Part shown: positions 38,741 to 48,738 of the stretch, one piece after another
Layout of the letters: the number at the start of each line of letters is the position of its first letter
Position numbering within the stretch: position 1 is the first letter of the stretch
Program-made: the position numbers and the translations under genes
Notes under the pieces: model-generated
The model's input: only the letters and a program-made list of their open reading frames with translations
Told to the model about the DNA's origin: nothing
Databases searched by the model: none
NCBI RefSeq assembly: GCF_003605735.1
Contig: NZ_QXTJ01000023.1
Span: 65,157 to 129,156 of the forward strand
DNA length: 64,000 nt
Origin: Pseudomonas sp. LS-2
GTDB taxonomy: Bacteria > Pseudomonadota > Gammaproteobacteria > Pseudomonadales > Pseudomonadaceae
Direction of reading: 5' to 3'

Positions 38741-39844
38741 GTGACAGACACCAGCGTGGTTAGCCTCAGAGGCGTCAGCAAGCGCTACACCGAGAGCATT
38801 CTCAGTGTCGATAACATCGATCTGGACATTGCCAGCGGCGAGTTCATCAGTCTTCTGGGCCCCTCCGGCTGCGGCAAGACCACGACGTTGCGGCTGATCG
38901 CAGGCTTCGAGGGACCGACCTCGGGGCAGATTTTCATCGATGGCCGGGACCTGACCGACGCGCCGCCGTATGGTCGCCCGGTGAACACGGTGTTTCAGGA
39001 TTACGCACTGTTTCCGCACCTCAATGTCAGCGACAACGTGGGTTTCGGTCTGAGTCTGGCAGGCGTTGGCGCCGGTGAGGCCCGTACGCGAATCCGCGAC
39101 ATGCTCGAACTGGTCGGCCTGGCGGACAAAGCCAAGGCACGGGTGCAGGACTTGTCCGGTGGCCAGCAGCAACGTATCGCCATGGCTCGCGCGCTGGTGT
39201 GTCGGCCGCGCGTGTTGTTGCTCGACGAACCGTTGTCGGCGCTCGATGCGCATTTGCGTCAGCACATGCAGGTCGAGCTCAAACGCCTGCAATCGCAACT
39301 GGGCACCACGTTCGTGATGGTCACTCACGACCAGACCGAAGCGCTGTCGATTTCCGACCGCATCGCCGTCATGCGTAACGGGCGTATCGAACAGGTTGCC
39401 GGGCCCGCGGAGCTCTATGACCAGCCAGCCACCACATTCGTGGCCGGGTTCATCGGTGCAAGCAATCTGCTGCCGGGCGAGGTGACCGGCAGCGAAAGCA
39501 GCCTGTTCAAGGTCAAGGTTGGGGCGATGCAGATGATGGCGCGCAGTGATCAACCGCTGCGCTCCGGGGATCGCGTCACCGTTTCGCTGCGTCCGGAAGA
39601 CCTGCGCCTGGAGGCCGGCCCCATGCAGGGCGCGGGCGCATTTACCCAGGCGACAGTGGTGCAAACCCTGTTTCACGGCCGCTCGTTGCGGATTCAGGTC
39701 AGCGTGCCCGGTGTCGACGCCCTGACCCTTGACCTGCCCCGCGATGGCAATGCTCAGCACAGTGCGACGTTGCGTCCGGGCGATGGCATCTATCTGAGCG
39801 TGGCACCTGGAGTGGCGCGGGCGTTTTGTGCGGCACCGATCTGA
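38741..39844 (+). CDS. ABC transporter ATP-binding protein (PotA-like)
   Basis: About 367 residues. It has Walker A GPSGCGKTT, the Q-loop FQDYALFPHL, signature LSGGQQQR, Walker B VLLLDEPLSALD and H-loop THDQ, then a C-terminal TOBE regulatory domain (ASNLLPGEVTG, VSLRPEDLRLE). It energises the adjacent permeases. GTG 38741 is preferred since GAGGA lies 8 nt upstream; ATG 38702, eight nt after the last REP copy, is the alternative and would add 13 residues. Confidence 0.92.
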   Translation: MTDTSVVSLRGVSKRYTESILSVDNIDLDIASGEFISLLGPSGCGKTTTLRLIAGFEGPTSGQIFIDGRDLTDAPPYGRPVNTVFQDYALFPHLNVSDNVGFGLSLAGVGAGEARTRIRDMLELVGLADKAKARVQDLSGGQQQRIAMARALVCRPRVLLLDEPLSALDAHLRQHMQVELKRLQSQLGTTFVMVTHDQTEALSISDRIAVMRNGRIEQVAGPAELYDQPATTFVAGFIGASNLLPGEVTGSESSLFKVKVGAMQMMARSDQPLRSGDRVTVSLRPEDLRLEAGPMQGAGAFTQATVVQTLFHGRSLRIQVSVPGVDALTLDLPRDGNAQHSATLRPGDGIYLSVAPGVARAFCAAPI

Positions 39845-39885
39845 TCACCGACTTTCCAATTTTTCCGTCCATGCAGGGTATGTTC

Positions 39886-41409
39886 ATGACCACGATCTAC
39901 CAGACACTGGCCCAACGCAGCGCCGCCGACTGGCAGCAGCGCTTGAGCCAGTTCGAATACCGCATCGCTAATTTCATCGACGGCGAACACTGCCCAGCGC
40001 TCAGCGGCGAAACGTTCGAGGTGGTCAATCCGGCCACTGGCAATGTCCACGGCACGGCACCGCGCAGCGGCGCAGCTGACGTCGATGTGGCGGTCAACTC
40101 CGCTCGCCGGGCGTTCAAGTCCGGCAGTTGGTCACGCCTGGCGCCAAGGGATCGCATGGCAGTGCTTTATCGATTCGCGCAATTGATCGAGGAGCACGCC
40201 GAAGCCTTTGCAATGCTTGATGTACTGGACATGGGCAAACCGATCACTGACATGCTGGAAGTGGACGTCCCGTATTCGGCGCTGTCTTTTCAGTTCTTCG
40301 CCGAAACCATCGACAAGCTGGAAGGCTCGGTCACCAACACCACGCCCGAGGCGCTGCATTACATCCTTCGCCAGCCATTGGGTGTGGTCGGGCTGATCGT
40401 GCCGTGGAACTACCCGCTGCTGATGGCCGCATGGAAGCTTGGTCCGGCGCTGTCGATGGGCAACTCGGTGGTGCTCAAACCGGCCGAACAATCGCCCTCC
40501 AGTGCGGTGCTGCTGGCGCAACTGTTTATTCAGGCGGGCGGTCCTGCGGGCGTGTTCAACGTGGTTCAGGGCCTGGGGTATGAAGCGGGGGAGGCGCTGG
40601 CGCTGCACATGAACGTCGACAAGATCGGTTTCACCGGCTCGGTGGAGGTGGGCAAGAAAATGTTCATTTATGCCGGTCAGTCGAACATGAAAAGGGTGAC
40701 CACCGAGTGCGGGGGCAAGAGCCCGCAGATCATTCTCGCGGACGTCGCTGATCTGGATCGCGCAGTGAGCTACGCGGTGAATGGTATCTACGCCAACCAG
40801 GGCGAGGTGTGCAACGCCGGATCCCGTCTGCTGGTGCAAGACAGTCTTTATGATGAGTTCATCGAGCGTTTCACCACCGTCGCGCAGGCTCGCTATCTGC
40901 CGGGGGACCCCTTTGACCCGAGCACACGCATGGGTTCGATGGTCTCGTTCCAGCAGCAAAAACGCGTGCTGGGCTACATCGATAAGGCTAACGCCGAGGG
41001 CGGGCGCCTGGTGTTTGGCGGTGGGGTGCCCAAAGGGCTTGAACATGGCGCGTTCGTCAGTCCCACGCTGTACGCCGATGTTGCGCCAGAAATGACGCTG
41101 GCCCGCGAAGAAGTGTTCGGACCGGTGGCGGCAGCCATTCGGGTGCAGGGCCTGGAGCACGCGCTGCAGATCGCCAACGATTCCATCTACGGTCTCGCCG
41201 CGTCGGTCTGGACGCAAAACATCGACAAGGCACTGACGTTTGCCCGCGACGTCGAGGCCGGCATCGTCTGGGTCAATTGCTTTGATCATGGCGACATGAC
41301 TCAACCCTGGGGCGGTTTCAAACAGTCGGGTAATGGACGCGACCGCTGTCTGGAGGCGCTGACCCAGTATTCGCAGACCAAATCGGTCTGGGTGCATCTG
41401 GGCGGTTGA
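39886..41409 (+). CDS. NAD(P)-dependent aldehyde dehydrogenase (PuuC-like)
   Basis: A 507-residue ALDH. It has the substrate-channel and cofactor motifs PWNYPLLMAAWK and KPAEQSP, FTGSVEVGK, the general-base Glu in TTECGGKSPQ, and the nucleophile Cys in NQGEVCNAGSR. The closing segment PWGGFKQSGNGRD is typical of gamma-glutamyl-gamma-aminobutyraldehyde and betaine-aldehyde-type enzymes. It should oxidise the aldehyde made by the FAD oxidase of this operon. ATG 39886 follows AGGG; an in-frame extension to 39826 has no site. Confidence 0.92.
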   Translation: MTTIYQTLAQRSAADWQQRLSQFEYRIANFIDGEHCPALSGETFEVVNPATGNVHGTAPRSGAADVDVAVNSARRAFKSGSWSRLAPRDRMAVLYRFAQLIEEHAEAFAMLDVLDMGKPITDMLEVDVPYSALSFQFFAETIDKLEGSVTNTTPEALHYILRQPLGVVGLIVPWNYPLLMAAWKLGPALSMGNSVVLKPAEQSPSSAVLLAQLFIQAGGPAGVFNVVQGLGYEAGEALALHMNVDKIGFTGSVEVGKKMFIYAGQSNMKRVTTECGGKSPQIILADVADLDRAVSYAVNGIYANQGEVCNAGSRLLVQDSLYDEFIERFTTVAQARYLPGDPFDPSTRMGSMVSFQQQKRVLGYIDKANAEGGRLVFGGGVPKGLEHGAFVSPTLYADVAPEMTLAREEVFGPVAAAIRVQGLEHALQIANDSIYGLAASVWTQNIDKALTFARDVEAGIVWVNCFDHGDMTQPWGGFKQSGNGRDRCLEALTQYSQTKSVWVHLGG

Positions 41410-41523
41410 CGACGGTGTCGTCTCGGGTACAGTCGCACTGCCTTGCCTGGAGGCGAGCGTCTGGGCTTTACCCGAGGCGAACGCCGGTCAGCTAATAAAC
41501 AACGCCATTATCCGCGAGCGTTC

Positions 41524-42363
41524 ATGAGCCAAGATTCCATGCCTGACAATAAATTGCCTGCCGACAAGGTGGCGCCGGAAGATTCCCCCTTGTTCGCAAG
41601 CACCCTGGCTCGTGGCCTTGAGGTGATCATGGCGTTTCGGGCGGGCAATCCGAGCATGAACCTTCCTGAAATCGCCGCTGCCACGGGCATCACCAAAAGC
41701 GCGGCGCAGCGCTTTGCCTTTACCCTCGAAGCTTTGGGATATCTGCGCAAGGACCCGCAAAGCAAGCGGTATCAACTGACCCCGCGCGCACTGTCGCTGG
41801 GTTTCGGCTATCTGCAGACCGACAGCCTGATCGATCGGGCGTCGCCGTATCTGCATCAACTCAATCGCGAATGCCATGAAAGCTGCAACCTGTCCGAGCC
41901 GGACGGGTATGAAATGGTGTTCGTGGCGCGCTTCCCCAGTCACAACCAGGTGATGATTCCGATGCCGCTGGGCCTGAGTCTGCCGATGTACTGCACGGCG
42001 TCAGGCCGGGCGTACCTGTCCCGGCTGGCGCCCCGGGTGTGCGCCGAACTGCTGGAGTCGATGCCGCGCCCGATGCAGACCCATGCGACGATCACTGACC
42101 TCAACGCGCTGCTGGACAAGATCGCCGAGGCGCGGGAGGAGGGCTGTAGCAGCATAGAGGGCGAGTACTTCCTGGGCGACATCAGCCTCGCCGCACCGAT
42201 CGTCGATGCCGGGGGCACGCCGTTGGGGGCGATCAACATCTCGGTTCCAGCCAGCCGCTGGAGCTTCGAGGACGCGCGCAAGGCCTTCGCACCAGCACTG
42301 ATCCACACCGCCCACGCCATCTCCAGCGCAGGCTGGAGCCAGCGCGCGGGTGGGTTTCGCTGA
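41524..42363 (+). CDS. IclR family transcriptional regulator
   Basis: A 279-residue regulator. The N-terminal winged helix reads STLARGLEVIMAFRAGNPSMNLPEIAAATGITKSAAQRFAFTLEALGYL in sections, with a C-terminal IclR effector domain (DRASPYLHQLNRECHESCNLS, LPMYCTASGRAYLS, GAINISVP). As the last gene of the amine-catabolic operon it probably controls that operon in response to its substrate. ATG 41524 is used because upstream in-frame starts lie in non-conserved sequence; no strong ribosome-binding site is seen. Confidence 0.9.
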   Translation: MSQDSMPDNKLPADKVAPEDSPLFASTLARGLEVIMAFRAGNPSMNLPEIAAATGITKSAAQRFAFTLEALGYLRKDPQSKRYQLTPRALSLGFGYLQTDSLIDRASPYLHQLNRECHESCNLSEPDGYEMVFVARFPSHNQVMIPMPLGLSLPMYCTASGRAYLSRLAPRVCAELLESMPRPMQTHATITDLNALLDKIAEAREEGCSSIEGEYFLGDISLAAPIVDAGGTPLGAINISVPASRWSFEDARKAFAPALIHTAHAISSAGWSQRAGGFR

Positions 42364-42429
42364 GCCTTGATGGCCGGGAAATTTTCGTCGTTGACCTTCG
42401 CCAAGCCACTGCGTAGCCTTGCGCACTTG

Positions 42430-42630
42430 AGGTTCGCCGACCCCGCTTTCTCGAGGTCGGCGCTAAGAAGGGAATGTGGTTCAAGCCACAGCTGCCCCCG
42501 CAACTGTAAACGGTCAGGTTCATTGCACAGCCACTGCGCGAGCGGGAAGGCGCGATGAATGCGACTGGCCTGACGCAGCCGTCAGCCACATCGCCGCCGT
42601 AAGCCAGGAGACCTGCCTCGAACACGGGCC
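42430..42630 (+). ncRNA. Cobalamin (B12) riboswitch upstream of cobW-cobN-chlD
   Basis: Conserved blocks in order are GCTAAGAAGGGAATGTGG, GCTGCCCCCGCAACTGTAA, GCGGGAAGGCGCGATGAATG and the B12 box AGCCAGGAGACCTGCC (42602-42617). The leader ends about 140 nt before cobW. It should repress cobalt chelation genes when B12 is sufficient. Confidence 0.95.
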
Positions 42631-42769
42631 TGTTGATCAGCACAGCCCGACGAATTCTCATTAAAACCGGGCGGGGTGATCCGGTGGCGAATCGAATCGC
42701 GAGCCAGTCCTCATGGGCGGTTGCGCGTTTCTCGTCCCGCTTGCCCGCCGCAACGCCACAGGGCATCCG

Positions 42770-43849
42770 ATGAAAACACTGGCCAAACTCCCCGTCACCA
42801 TCGTCACCGGCTTTCTCGGCTCGGGCAAAACCACGCTGCTGCGGCACATGCTCGATAACGCCGAAGGGCGTCGGATTGCGGTGATCGTCAACGAGTTCGG
42901 CGAGCTGGGCATCGACGGCGACATCCTCAAGCAATGCACCATCGGCTGCACCGAAGAAGAAGCCACCGGCCGTGTTTACGAGCTGGCCAACGGCTGCCTG
43001 TGCTGCACGGTGCAGGAAGAGTTCTTCCCGGTGATGCAGGAACTGGTCGCCCGTCGTGGCGATCTCGACCACATCCTCATCGAAACCTCGGGCCTGGCCC
43101 TGCCCAAGCCGCTGGTTCAAGCCTTCCAGTGGCCGGAAATCCGCAACGCCTGCACCGTTGATGCGGTCATTACCGTGGTCGACAGCCCGGCCGTGATCGC
43201 CGGGACGTTCGCCGCGTTCCCGGATCAGGTCGATGCCCAGCGCAAACTCGACCCCAACCTGGACCACGAATCGCCACTGCATGAGCTGTTCGCCGATCAG
43301 TTGGCCAGCGCCGATCTGGTGATCCTCAACAAGGCCGACATGCTCGATGCTCAGGCACTGGCCGCCGTGCGTGCCGAAGTCGCGGAAGAATTGCCACCTG
43401 CGGTAAAAGTCATCGAAGCCAGCAAGGGCCAGTTGCCGATCAGCGTTCTGCTGGGGCTGGGCGCCGAGTCCGAACTGCACATCGACGGCCGCAAAACCCA
43501 TCACGATCATCACGAAGGTGATGACCACGACGACCACGATCACGATGCGTTCGATTCAATCTCCATCACCTTGCCCCAGGCCGACGAAGCGCTGTTGCTC
43601 GACGCGCTGACCCAGGCCGTGGTGCAACACGGCATCTTGCGGGTCAAGGGCTTCGCAGCCATTCCCGGCAAACCGATGCGCCTGCTGGTGCAGGGCGTGG
43701 GGACTCGCTTCGACAAACACTTCGACCGCGCCTGGAAAGCCGACGAAGAGCGCGTCACTCATCTGGTGCTGATCGGCCAGGAACTGGACGCGGCGGTGCT
43801 GGAAGCGCAACTGCGCGAAGCGGTGACGGCAGCAGAGATCAAAGGCTAA
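42770..43849 (+). CDS. cobW: Cobalamin biosynthesis GTPase CobW
   Basis: A 359-residue COG0523 G3E GTPase. It has Walker A GFLGSGKTT, the metal-binding CxCC motif in NGCLCCTV, Walker B-like ILIETSGLA, the guanine motif NKAD and a histidine/aspartate-rich stretch (HHDHHEGDDHDDHDHD) before the C-terminal domain. CobW is thought to deliver cobalt to the CobN chelatase. It ends 2 nt before cobN. ATG 42770 (MKTLAKLPVTIVTG) follows AGGG. Confidence 0.94.
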   Translation: MKTLAKLPVTIVTGFLGSGKTTLLRHMLDNAEGRRIAVIVNEFGELGIDGDILKQCTIGCTEEEATGRVYELANGCLCCTVQEEFFPVMQELVARRGDLDHILIETSGLALPKPLVQAFQWPEIRNACTVDAVITVVDSPAVIAGTFAAFPDQVDAQRKLDPNLDHESPLHELFADQLASADLVILNKADMLDAQALAAVRAEVAEELPPAVKVIEASKGQLPISVLLGLGAESELHIDGRKTHHDHHEGDDHDDHDHDAFDSISITLPQADEALLLDALTQAVVQHGILRVKGFAAIPGKPMRLLVQGVGTRFDKHFDRAWKADEERVTHLVLIGQELDAAVLEAQLREAVTAAEIKG

Positions 43850-43851
43850 CC

Positions 43852-46800
43852 ATGCACCTGCTGCGCACCCAGCCCGGCGGCTTCGTCCCTGACGACAGCA
43901 TTGCTGACCTCGGGCAAACCCCCGCCGAACTGGTGATTCTGTGCAGTGGCGATTCCCATCTGGCGTTGCTTGCGCAAACCGTGCAGCAACTGCCAGACGA
44001 TTACCCCAGTCTGCGCCTGGCCAACCCCATGCAAGTGCAGAATCACGCCTCGGTCGACCTTTATGTCGATGAGGTGCTGCGCCACGCCAGGGTGATCCTG
44101 ATCTCGCTGCACGGCGGCATCGGTTACTGGCGCTACGGCGTCGAGCGGCTGGTGGAGCTTGCGGCAAAGGGCGTGAAGCTGATTCTGGTGCCCGGCGATG
44201 ATCGTCCGGATCCGGAATTGAGCGACCTCAGCACCGAGCCTCCCGAGGATCGAGATCGGCTTTGGCACTACCTGCGTCAAGGCGGCAAGCAGAACGCGCT
44301 GGAGTTGTTCAACTGCCTGGCCAGTCGCTGGATGGGCCGTGACTACCTCTGGAAAGAACCACAGACTTTGCCGCGTACGGCGATTTACCACCCGCGAAAG
44401 GCCAGTGCGCAGCTTGAAGACTGGCGGGCTGAGTGGCAGGCCGGTCATCCGGTGGCGGCCGTTTTGTTCTATCGCTCGCATTTGCAGGCCGCGAACACCG
44501 GCTTCATCGATGTATTCTGCGAGCGGCTGCTGGCCCAGGGCCTGAACCCGCTGCCCATCGCCGTCGCGAGCCTCAAAGAGCCGGCCTGCCTGACCGCCGT
44601 GCAGGACTGGCTGGACGAGACGGAATGCGAGGTCATCCTCAACACCACCGGTTTCGCTCAGTCGAGTCCGGAGGCGCCGCATGTGCGACCGTTCCGTCGC
44701 AATATTCCCGTGATTCAAGCCATTTGCGCCCAGGATAACGAACCCGCGTGGCAGGCCAGCGAGCAGGGCCTCGGGTCGCGGGATCTGGCGATGCACATCG
44801 CGCTGCCAGAACTGGACGGGCGCATTATCAGTCGGCCGATCAGTTTCAAGGACCTGGCCTGGTACAGCGAGCGCAGCCAGTCCGATGTGGTCTGTTATCG
44901 CGCCCAGCCTGAACGCATGGATTTCGTCGCCGAACTGGCCCGGCGCTGGGTGTTGCTGGCACGTACGGCCAATGCCGACAAGCGGGTGGCGTTGATTCTG
45001 GCGAACTATCCGACCCGCGACGGCCGCATTGGCAATGGCGTCGGTCTGGACACCCCGGCCGCCGCGCTGAACATCCTCCAGTCGATGCAGGGCGAGGGCT
45101 TTCCCGTTCAGGACCTGCCAGTCAGCGGCACCGCGCTGATCCATGCCTTGCTCGGCGGCGTCACCAACGATCCCGACAGCCTCGATCAACGTCCGTGCCA
45201 CCAAAGCATGGCGATGGACGAATACCTGGCCGCGTTCCGGGCGTTGCCCGACGCCAATCGCAACGCGGTGACCGAACGCTGGGGCGCACCCGAACACGAC
45301 CCGATGTGCCGCAACGGCCGGATGATGGTCGCCGGATTGCGTCTGGGTCTGACGTTCGTCGGCATTCAACCGGCGCGGGGCTACAACGTCGATCACAGCG
45401 CCGTGTACCACGATCCGGATCTGGTGCCTCCTCATGGCTATCTGGCGTTCTATTTCTGGTTGCGCAAAAGCTACGCTGCCCATGCGGTGATCCACGTCGG
45501 CAAGCATGGCAATCTGGAGTGGCTGCCCGGCAAGGGCGTCGGGCTGTCCGAGCACTGCTGGCCGGACGCGATTCTCGGCGCCATGCCGAATATCTACCCG
45601 TTCATCGTCAACGATCCGGGGGAGGGCGCGCAGGCCAAGCGCCGGACTCAGGCGGTGATCATCGATCACCTGATGCCACCGCTGACCCGCGCTGAAACCT
45701 ACGGCCCGCTGCGTAATCTCGAACTGCTGGCTGACGAGTATTACGAAGCGCAGTTGCTCGATCCTCGTCGCGCACGGGAGTTGCAGAAGGACATTCTGAA
45801 CCTGGTGCGCGAGACGCACATCGACCGCGAGCTGGCCTTGGGCGAAGAGCTGGACAGCGACGCCGATGCGGCGATCTGGTTGCCGCGTCTGGACACCTAT
45901 CTATGTGATCTGAAGGAATCGCAGATTCGCGATGGTCTGCATGTCTTCGGTGAGTCGCCCACTGGGCGGCTGCGCATCGACACGTTGCTGGCGATTCTGC
46001 GGGTGCCCCGTGGCGACGGCCGTGGCGCTCAGGCGAGTCTGTTGCGAGCCCTGAGCAACGCGCTAGGGTTGGGTTTCGATCCGCTGGATTGCGTGCTCGG
46101 CGAGCCGTGGATGGGGCCGCAACCTCAGGTGCTGCACGACGTGAGTGGCGAACCCTGGCGTACCGTCGGCGATACCCGCGAACGGCTTGAGCTCTACGCG
46201 GCAGCGATGATCGAGCGGATTGTCGCTCAAGAGGCTGATATCGATTCGTTTGAAAGCACTGAACTGGCCGACATCATCAAGGCGATTTCGGAGGTGGTGG
46301 CGCCGCGTCTGGACGCGTGTGGTCCGGCCGAAATGCGTGGTCTGCTGGATGCCTTGAATGGCCGGTTCGTGCCTGCCGGGCCGAGCGGCGCGCCAAGCCG
46401 TGGTCGCCTTGACGTATTGCCGACGGGGCGCAACTTCTTCTCCGTGGACGTACGGAACCTGCCGACCATGACCGCGTGGCGCATCGGGTTTCAGTCGGCG
46501 AATCTTCTGCTGGAAAGGCATTTGCAGGACCACGGTGATTATTTGCGGCAACTGGGCTTGTCGGTCTGGGGCACCGCCACCATGCGCACCGGTGGCGACG
46601 ATATCGCCCAGGCCATGGCGCTGATGGGCGTGCGTCCGGTGTGGGCGACAGGCAGTCAACGGGTCGACGATTTCGAAATCCTGCCCCTGAGTCTGCTGGA
46701 CCGCCCGCGTGTTGACGTGACGTTGCGAGTGTCGGGTTTCTTCCGTGACGCCTTTGCCAATCTGATTCGTCTGTTCGATGCCGCCGTGCAGGCGGTCGCC

Positions 46801-47616
46801 GCCCTCGACGAGCCGGACGACATGAACCCGCTGGCGGCGCGCGTACGTCAGGAGCGCGAGCAGTTGCTGAGCGAAGGCTTGAGTGAGGCGCAGGCGGCGA
46901 AGCAGGCCGGGTGGCGTGTTTTCGGCGCCAAACCAGGGGCCTATGGCGCCGGGGTGCAGAATGCAATCGATGGGCGCCTGTGGCAGACCCGTGAAGACCT
47001 GGCCGAGGTCTATCTGAACTGGGGCGGCTATGCCTATGGCGCTGCGGACGAGGGGACTCCCGCGCGGGCCGATTTCGCCAAACGCCTGAGCCAGGTGCAA
47101 GCGGTGGTGCAGAACCAGGACAATCGCGAGCACGATCTGCTGGATTCCAACGACTATTACCAGTTTCAGGGCGGCATGCTGGCGGCGGTGGAAAGCCTGA
47201 GCGGCGCTAAGATCGCCAGCTACCACGGCGATCACAGTCAGCCCGATCTGCCGAAGATTCGCAGCCTCAAAGAAGAGTTGAACCGGGTGGTGCGATCGCG
47301 CGCGGCCAATCCGAAATGGATCGAAGGGGTCAAGCGCCACGGCTATAAAGGCGCCTTCGAGATGGCGGCGACGGTGGACTTTCTGTTCGCCTTCGACGCC
47401 ACCACCGAGTTGATCGACGATCATCAGTACGCATTGCTGGCCGATGCGTATCTGCTCGATCCCTCCACCCGCGACTTCATACAGCAGCACAATCCGGACG
47501 CGTTGCGGGACATGACCGAGCGGATGCTCGAAGCCCAGCAGCGCGGCTTGTGGCAGGAGCCCGGCGAGTACCGCGAGGCGCTGGAAAACCTGTTGCTGGA
47601 TATAGAAGAGACATGA
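43852..47616 (+). CDS. cobN: Cobaltochelatase large subunit CobN
   Basis: A 1254-residue CobN/BchH family protein that binds hydrogenobyrinic acid a,c-diamide and inserts cobalt with ATPase subunits. Conserved segments include HGGIGYWRYGVERL, VALILANYPTRDGRIGNGVGLDTP, HVGKHGNLEWLPGKGVGLS and SNDYYQFQGGMLAAV. Length is normal for CobN. It follows cobW by 2 nt and precedes the chelatase ATPase gene by 76 nt. No CobS/CobT genes are seen here; the ChlI/ChlD-type partner downstream fills that role. Confidence 0.96.
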   Translation: MHLLRTQPGGFVPDDSIADLGQTPAELVILCSGDSHLALLAQTVQQLPDDYPSLRLANPMQVQNHASVDLYVDEVLRHARVILISLHGGIGYWRYGVERLVELAAKGVKLILVPGDDRPDPELSDLSTEPPEDRDRLWHYLRQGGKQNALELFNCLASRWMGRDYLWKEPQTLPRTAIYHPRKASAQLEDWRAEWQAGHPVAAVLFYRSHLQAANTGFIDVFCERLLAQGLNPLPIAVASLKEPACLTAVQDWLDETECEVILNTTGFAQSSPEAPHVRPFRRNIPVIQAICAQDNEPAWQASEQGLGSRDLAMHIALPELDGRIISRPISFKDLAWYSERSQSDVVCYRAQPERMDFVAELARRWVLLARTANADKRVALILANYPTRDGRIGNGVGLDTPAAALNILQSMQGEGFPVQDLPVSGTALIHALLGGVTNDPDSLDQRPCHQSMAMDEYLAAFRALPDANRNAVTERWGAPEHDPMCRNGRMMVAGLRLGLTFVGIQPARGYNVDHSAVYHDPDLVPPHGYLAFYFWLRKSYAAHAVIHVGKHGNLEWLPGKGVGLSEHCWPDAILGAMPNIYPFIVNDPGEGAQAKRRTQAVIIDHLMPPLTRAETYGPLRNLELLADEYYEAQLLDPRRARELQKDILNLVRETHIDRELALGEELDSDADAAIWLPRLDTYLCDLKESQIRDGLHVFGESPTGRLRIDTLLAILRVPRGDGRGAQASLLRALSNALGLGFDPLDCVLGEPWMGPQPQVLHDVSGEPWRTVGDTRERLELYAAAMIERIVAQEADIDSFESTELADIIKAISEVVAPRLDACGPAEMRGLLDALNGRFVPAGPSGAPSRGRLDVLPTGRNFFSVDVRNLPTMTAWRIGFQSANLLLERHLQDHGDYLRQLGLSVWGTATMRTGGDDIAQAMALMGVRPVWATGSQRVDDFEILPLSLLDRPRVDVTLRVSGFFRDAFANLIRLFDAAVQAVAALDEPDDMNPLAARVRQEREQLLSEGLSEAQAAKQAGWRVFGAKPGAYGAGVQNAIDGRLWQTREDLAEVYLNWGGYAYGAADEGTPARADFAKRLSQVQAVVQNQDNREHDLLDSNDYYQFQGGMLAAVESLSGAKIASYHGDHSQPDLPKIRSLKEELNRVVRSRAANPKWIEGVKRHGYKGAFEMAATVDFLFAFDATTELIDDHQYALLADAYLLDPSTRDFIQQHNPDALRDMTERMLEAQQRGLWQEPGEYREALENLLLDIEET

Positions 47617-47692
47617 TACCTGTCGATCCCACGCCCTCCGGGCACACGCAGGCGGCATCAACCTCAACGTCGTTGTACAAAAGAGCTCAGCT

Positions 47693-48703
47693 ATGACCGA
47701 CACCCCACATTTCCCCCTGGCCGCTGTCGTCGGCGCCGATGAGCTGAAACTGGCGCTGTGCCTCACCGCCATCGACCCGAAGATCGGCGGGGTGCTGATC
47801 GAAGGGCCGCGAGGCATGGCCAAATCGACCCTGGCCCGAGGGCTGGCGGATCTGCTGGCCAGTGGGCAGTTCGTCACGCTGCCGCTGGGGGCAACCGAAG
47901 AACGACTGGTTGGCACCCTGGACCTGGACGCAGCGCTGGGCGAAGGGCGGGCGAGTTTCTCGCCGGGTGTTTTGGCAAAGGCCGACGGCGGCGTGTTGTA
48001 CGTCGATGAAGTCAACCTGCTACCGGACCATCTGGTGGACCTGCTGCTGGACGTGGCTGCTAGCGGCGTCAATCTGGTGGAACGCGACGGCATCTCTCAT
48101 CGGCATCCGGCGCGCTTCGTATTGATCGGTACCATGAACCCGGAAGAAGGTGAACTGCGTCCCCAACTGCTCGATCGTTTTGGGTTGAATGTGGCGTTGA
48201 GCGGTCAGACCTTGCCGCAGCAGCGTGGGCAGATCATTCGTCGACGGCTGGATTTCGACGCTGCTCCCGACGCTTTTTGCGCGCAATGGGCAGCGGAACA
48301 ACAGGCACTCAAGGCGCGCTGCGAAATCGCACGCGGCGTGCTCGCCGGTATCGAACTGGACGATCAAAGCCTGGCGACCATCACCGAGCGCTGTTTCGCA
48401 GCCGGCGTCGACGGTCTGCGAGCGGACCTGGTGTGGTTGCGCGCAGCCCGTGCTCACGCGGCGTGGCGCGGTGCCTCGCGGATTGCCGAGCAGGATATCG
48501 ACGCGGTGTCCGAGTTCGCCTTGCGTCATCGGCGCCGCGAGAGCCCGCCGGCGCAATCACCGGCATCATCTTCACCGGACAGCGCGCCGCCATCGCCGCC
48601 CAAGGCGCCTGAACAGGGTGAGGGCAGCTGGGGGCAAATGGCAGCGCAACCCGTTGCCACAGGCCGCCGCCGTGAAGTGCCGAGCTGGCCAAAAAAGCCT
48701 TAG
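47693..48703 (+). CDS. Chelatase small subunit, AAA+ ATPase (ChlI/BchI-like), zero-frame product of chlD
   Basis: A 336-residue AAA+ protein. It has Walker A GPRGMAKST (residues about 38-46), Walker B GGVLYVDEVNLLPDHLVDLLLDV, sensor-1 GTMNPEEGELRPQLLDRFGL, and a C-terminal helical lid ending near residue 285. A proline/serine-rich linker (about 285-312) follows, then the conserved tail RRREVPSWPKKP before TAG. It resembles the N-terminal half of ChlD as well as ChlI. The slippery sequence CCA AAA AAG lies three codons before the stop, so ribosomes that do not shift make this short form. It should power cobalt insertion by CobN. Confidence 0.92.
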   Translation: MTDTPHFPLAAVVGADELKLALCLTAIDPKIGGVLIEGPRGMAKSTLARGLADLLASGQFVTLPLGATEERLVGTLDLDAALGEGRASFSPGVLAKADGGVLYVDEVNLLPDHLVDLLLDVAASGVNLVERDGISHRHPARFVLIGTMNPEEGELRPQLLDRFGLNVALSGQTLPQQRGQIIRRRLDFDAAPDAFCAQWAAEQQALKARCEIARGVLAGIELDDQSLATITERCFAAGVDGLRADLVWLRAARAHAAWRGASRIAEQDIDAVSEFALRHRRRESPPAQSPASSSPDSAPPSPPKAPEQGEGSWGQMAAQPVATGRRREVPSWPKKP

Positions 48704-48738
48704 GCATTCGCCCTCGCCAACAGACGGGGGCGAATGCC
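48691..48738 (+). promoter_or_regulatory. Programmed -1 ribosomal frameshift signal
   Basis: The slippery heptamer A_AAA_AAG (48691-48697) is in register with the upstream frame. It is followed by a 5-nt spacer and a perfect 11-bp hairpin GGCATTCGCCC (48703-48713) / GGGCGAATGCC (48728-48738) with a 14-nt loop. The zero-frame TAG (48701-48703) lies right after the heptamer. A -1 shift enters exactly the frame of the VWA domain. Confidence 0.85.

Noticed and set aside
43846..48093. Two long minus-strand open frames (657 and 676 codons) opposite cobN and chlD
   Set aside because: Both are antisense to well-supported conserved proteins, lack ribosome-binding sites and show no motifs.
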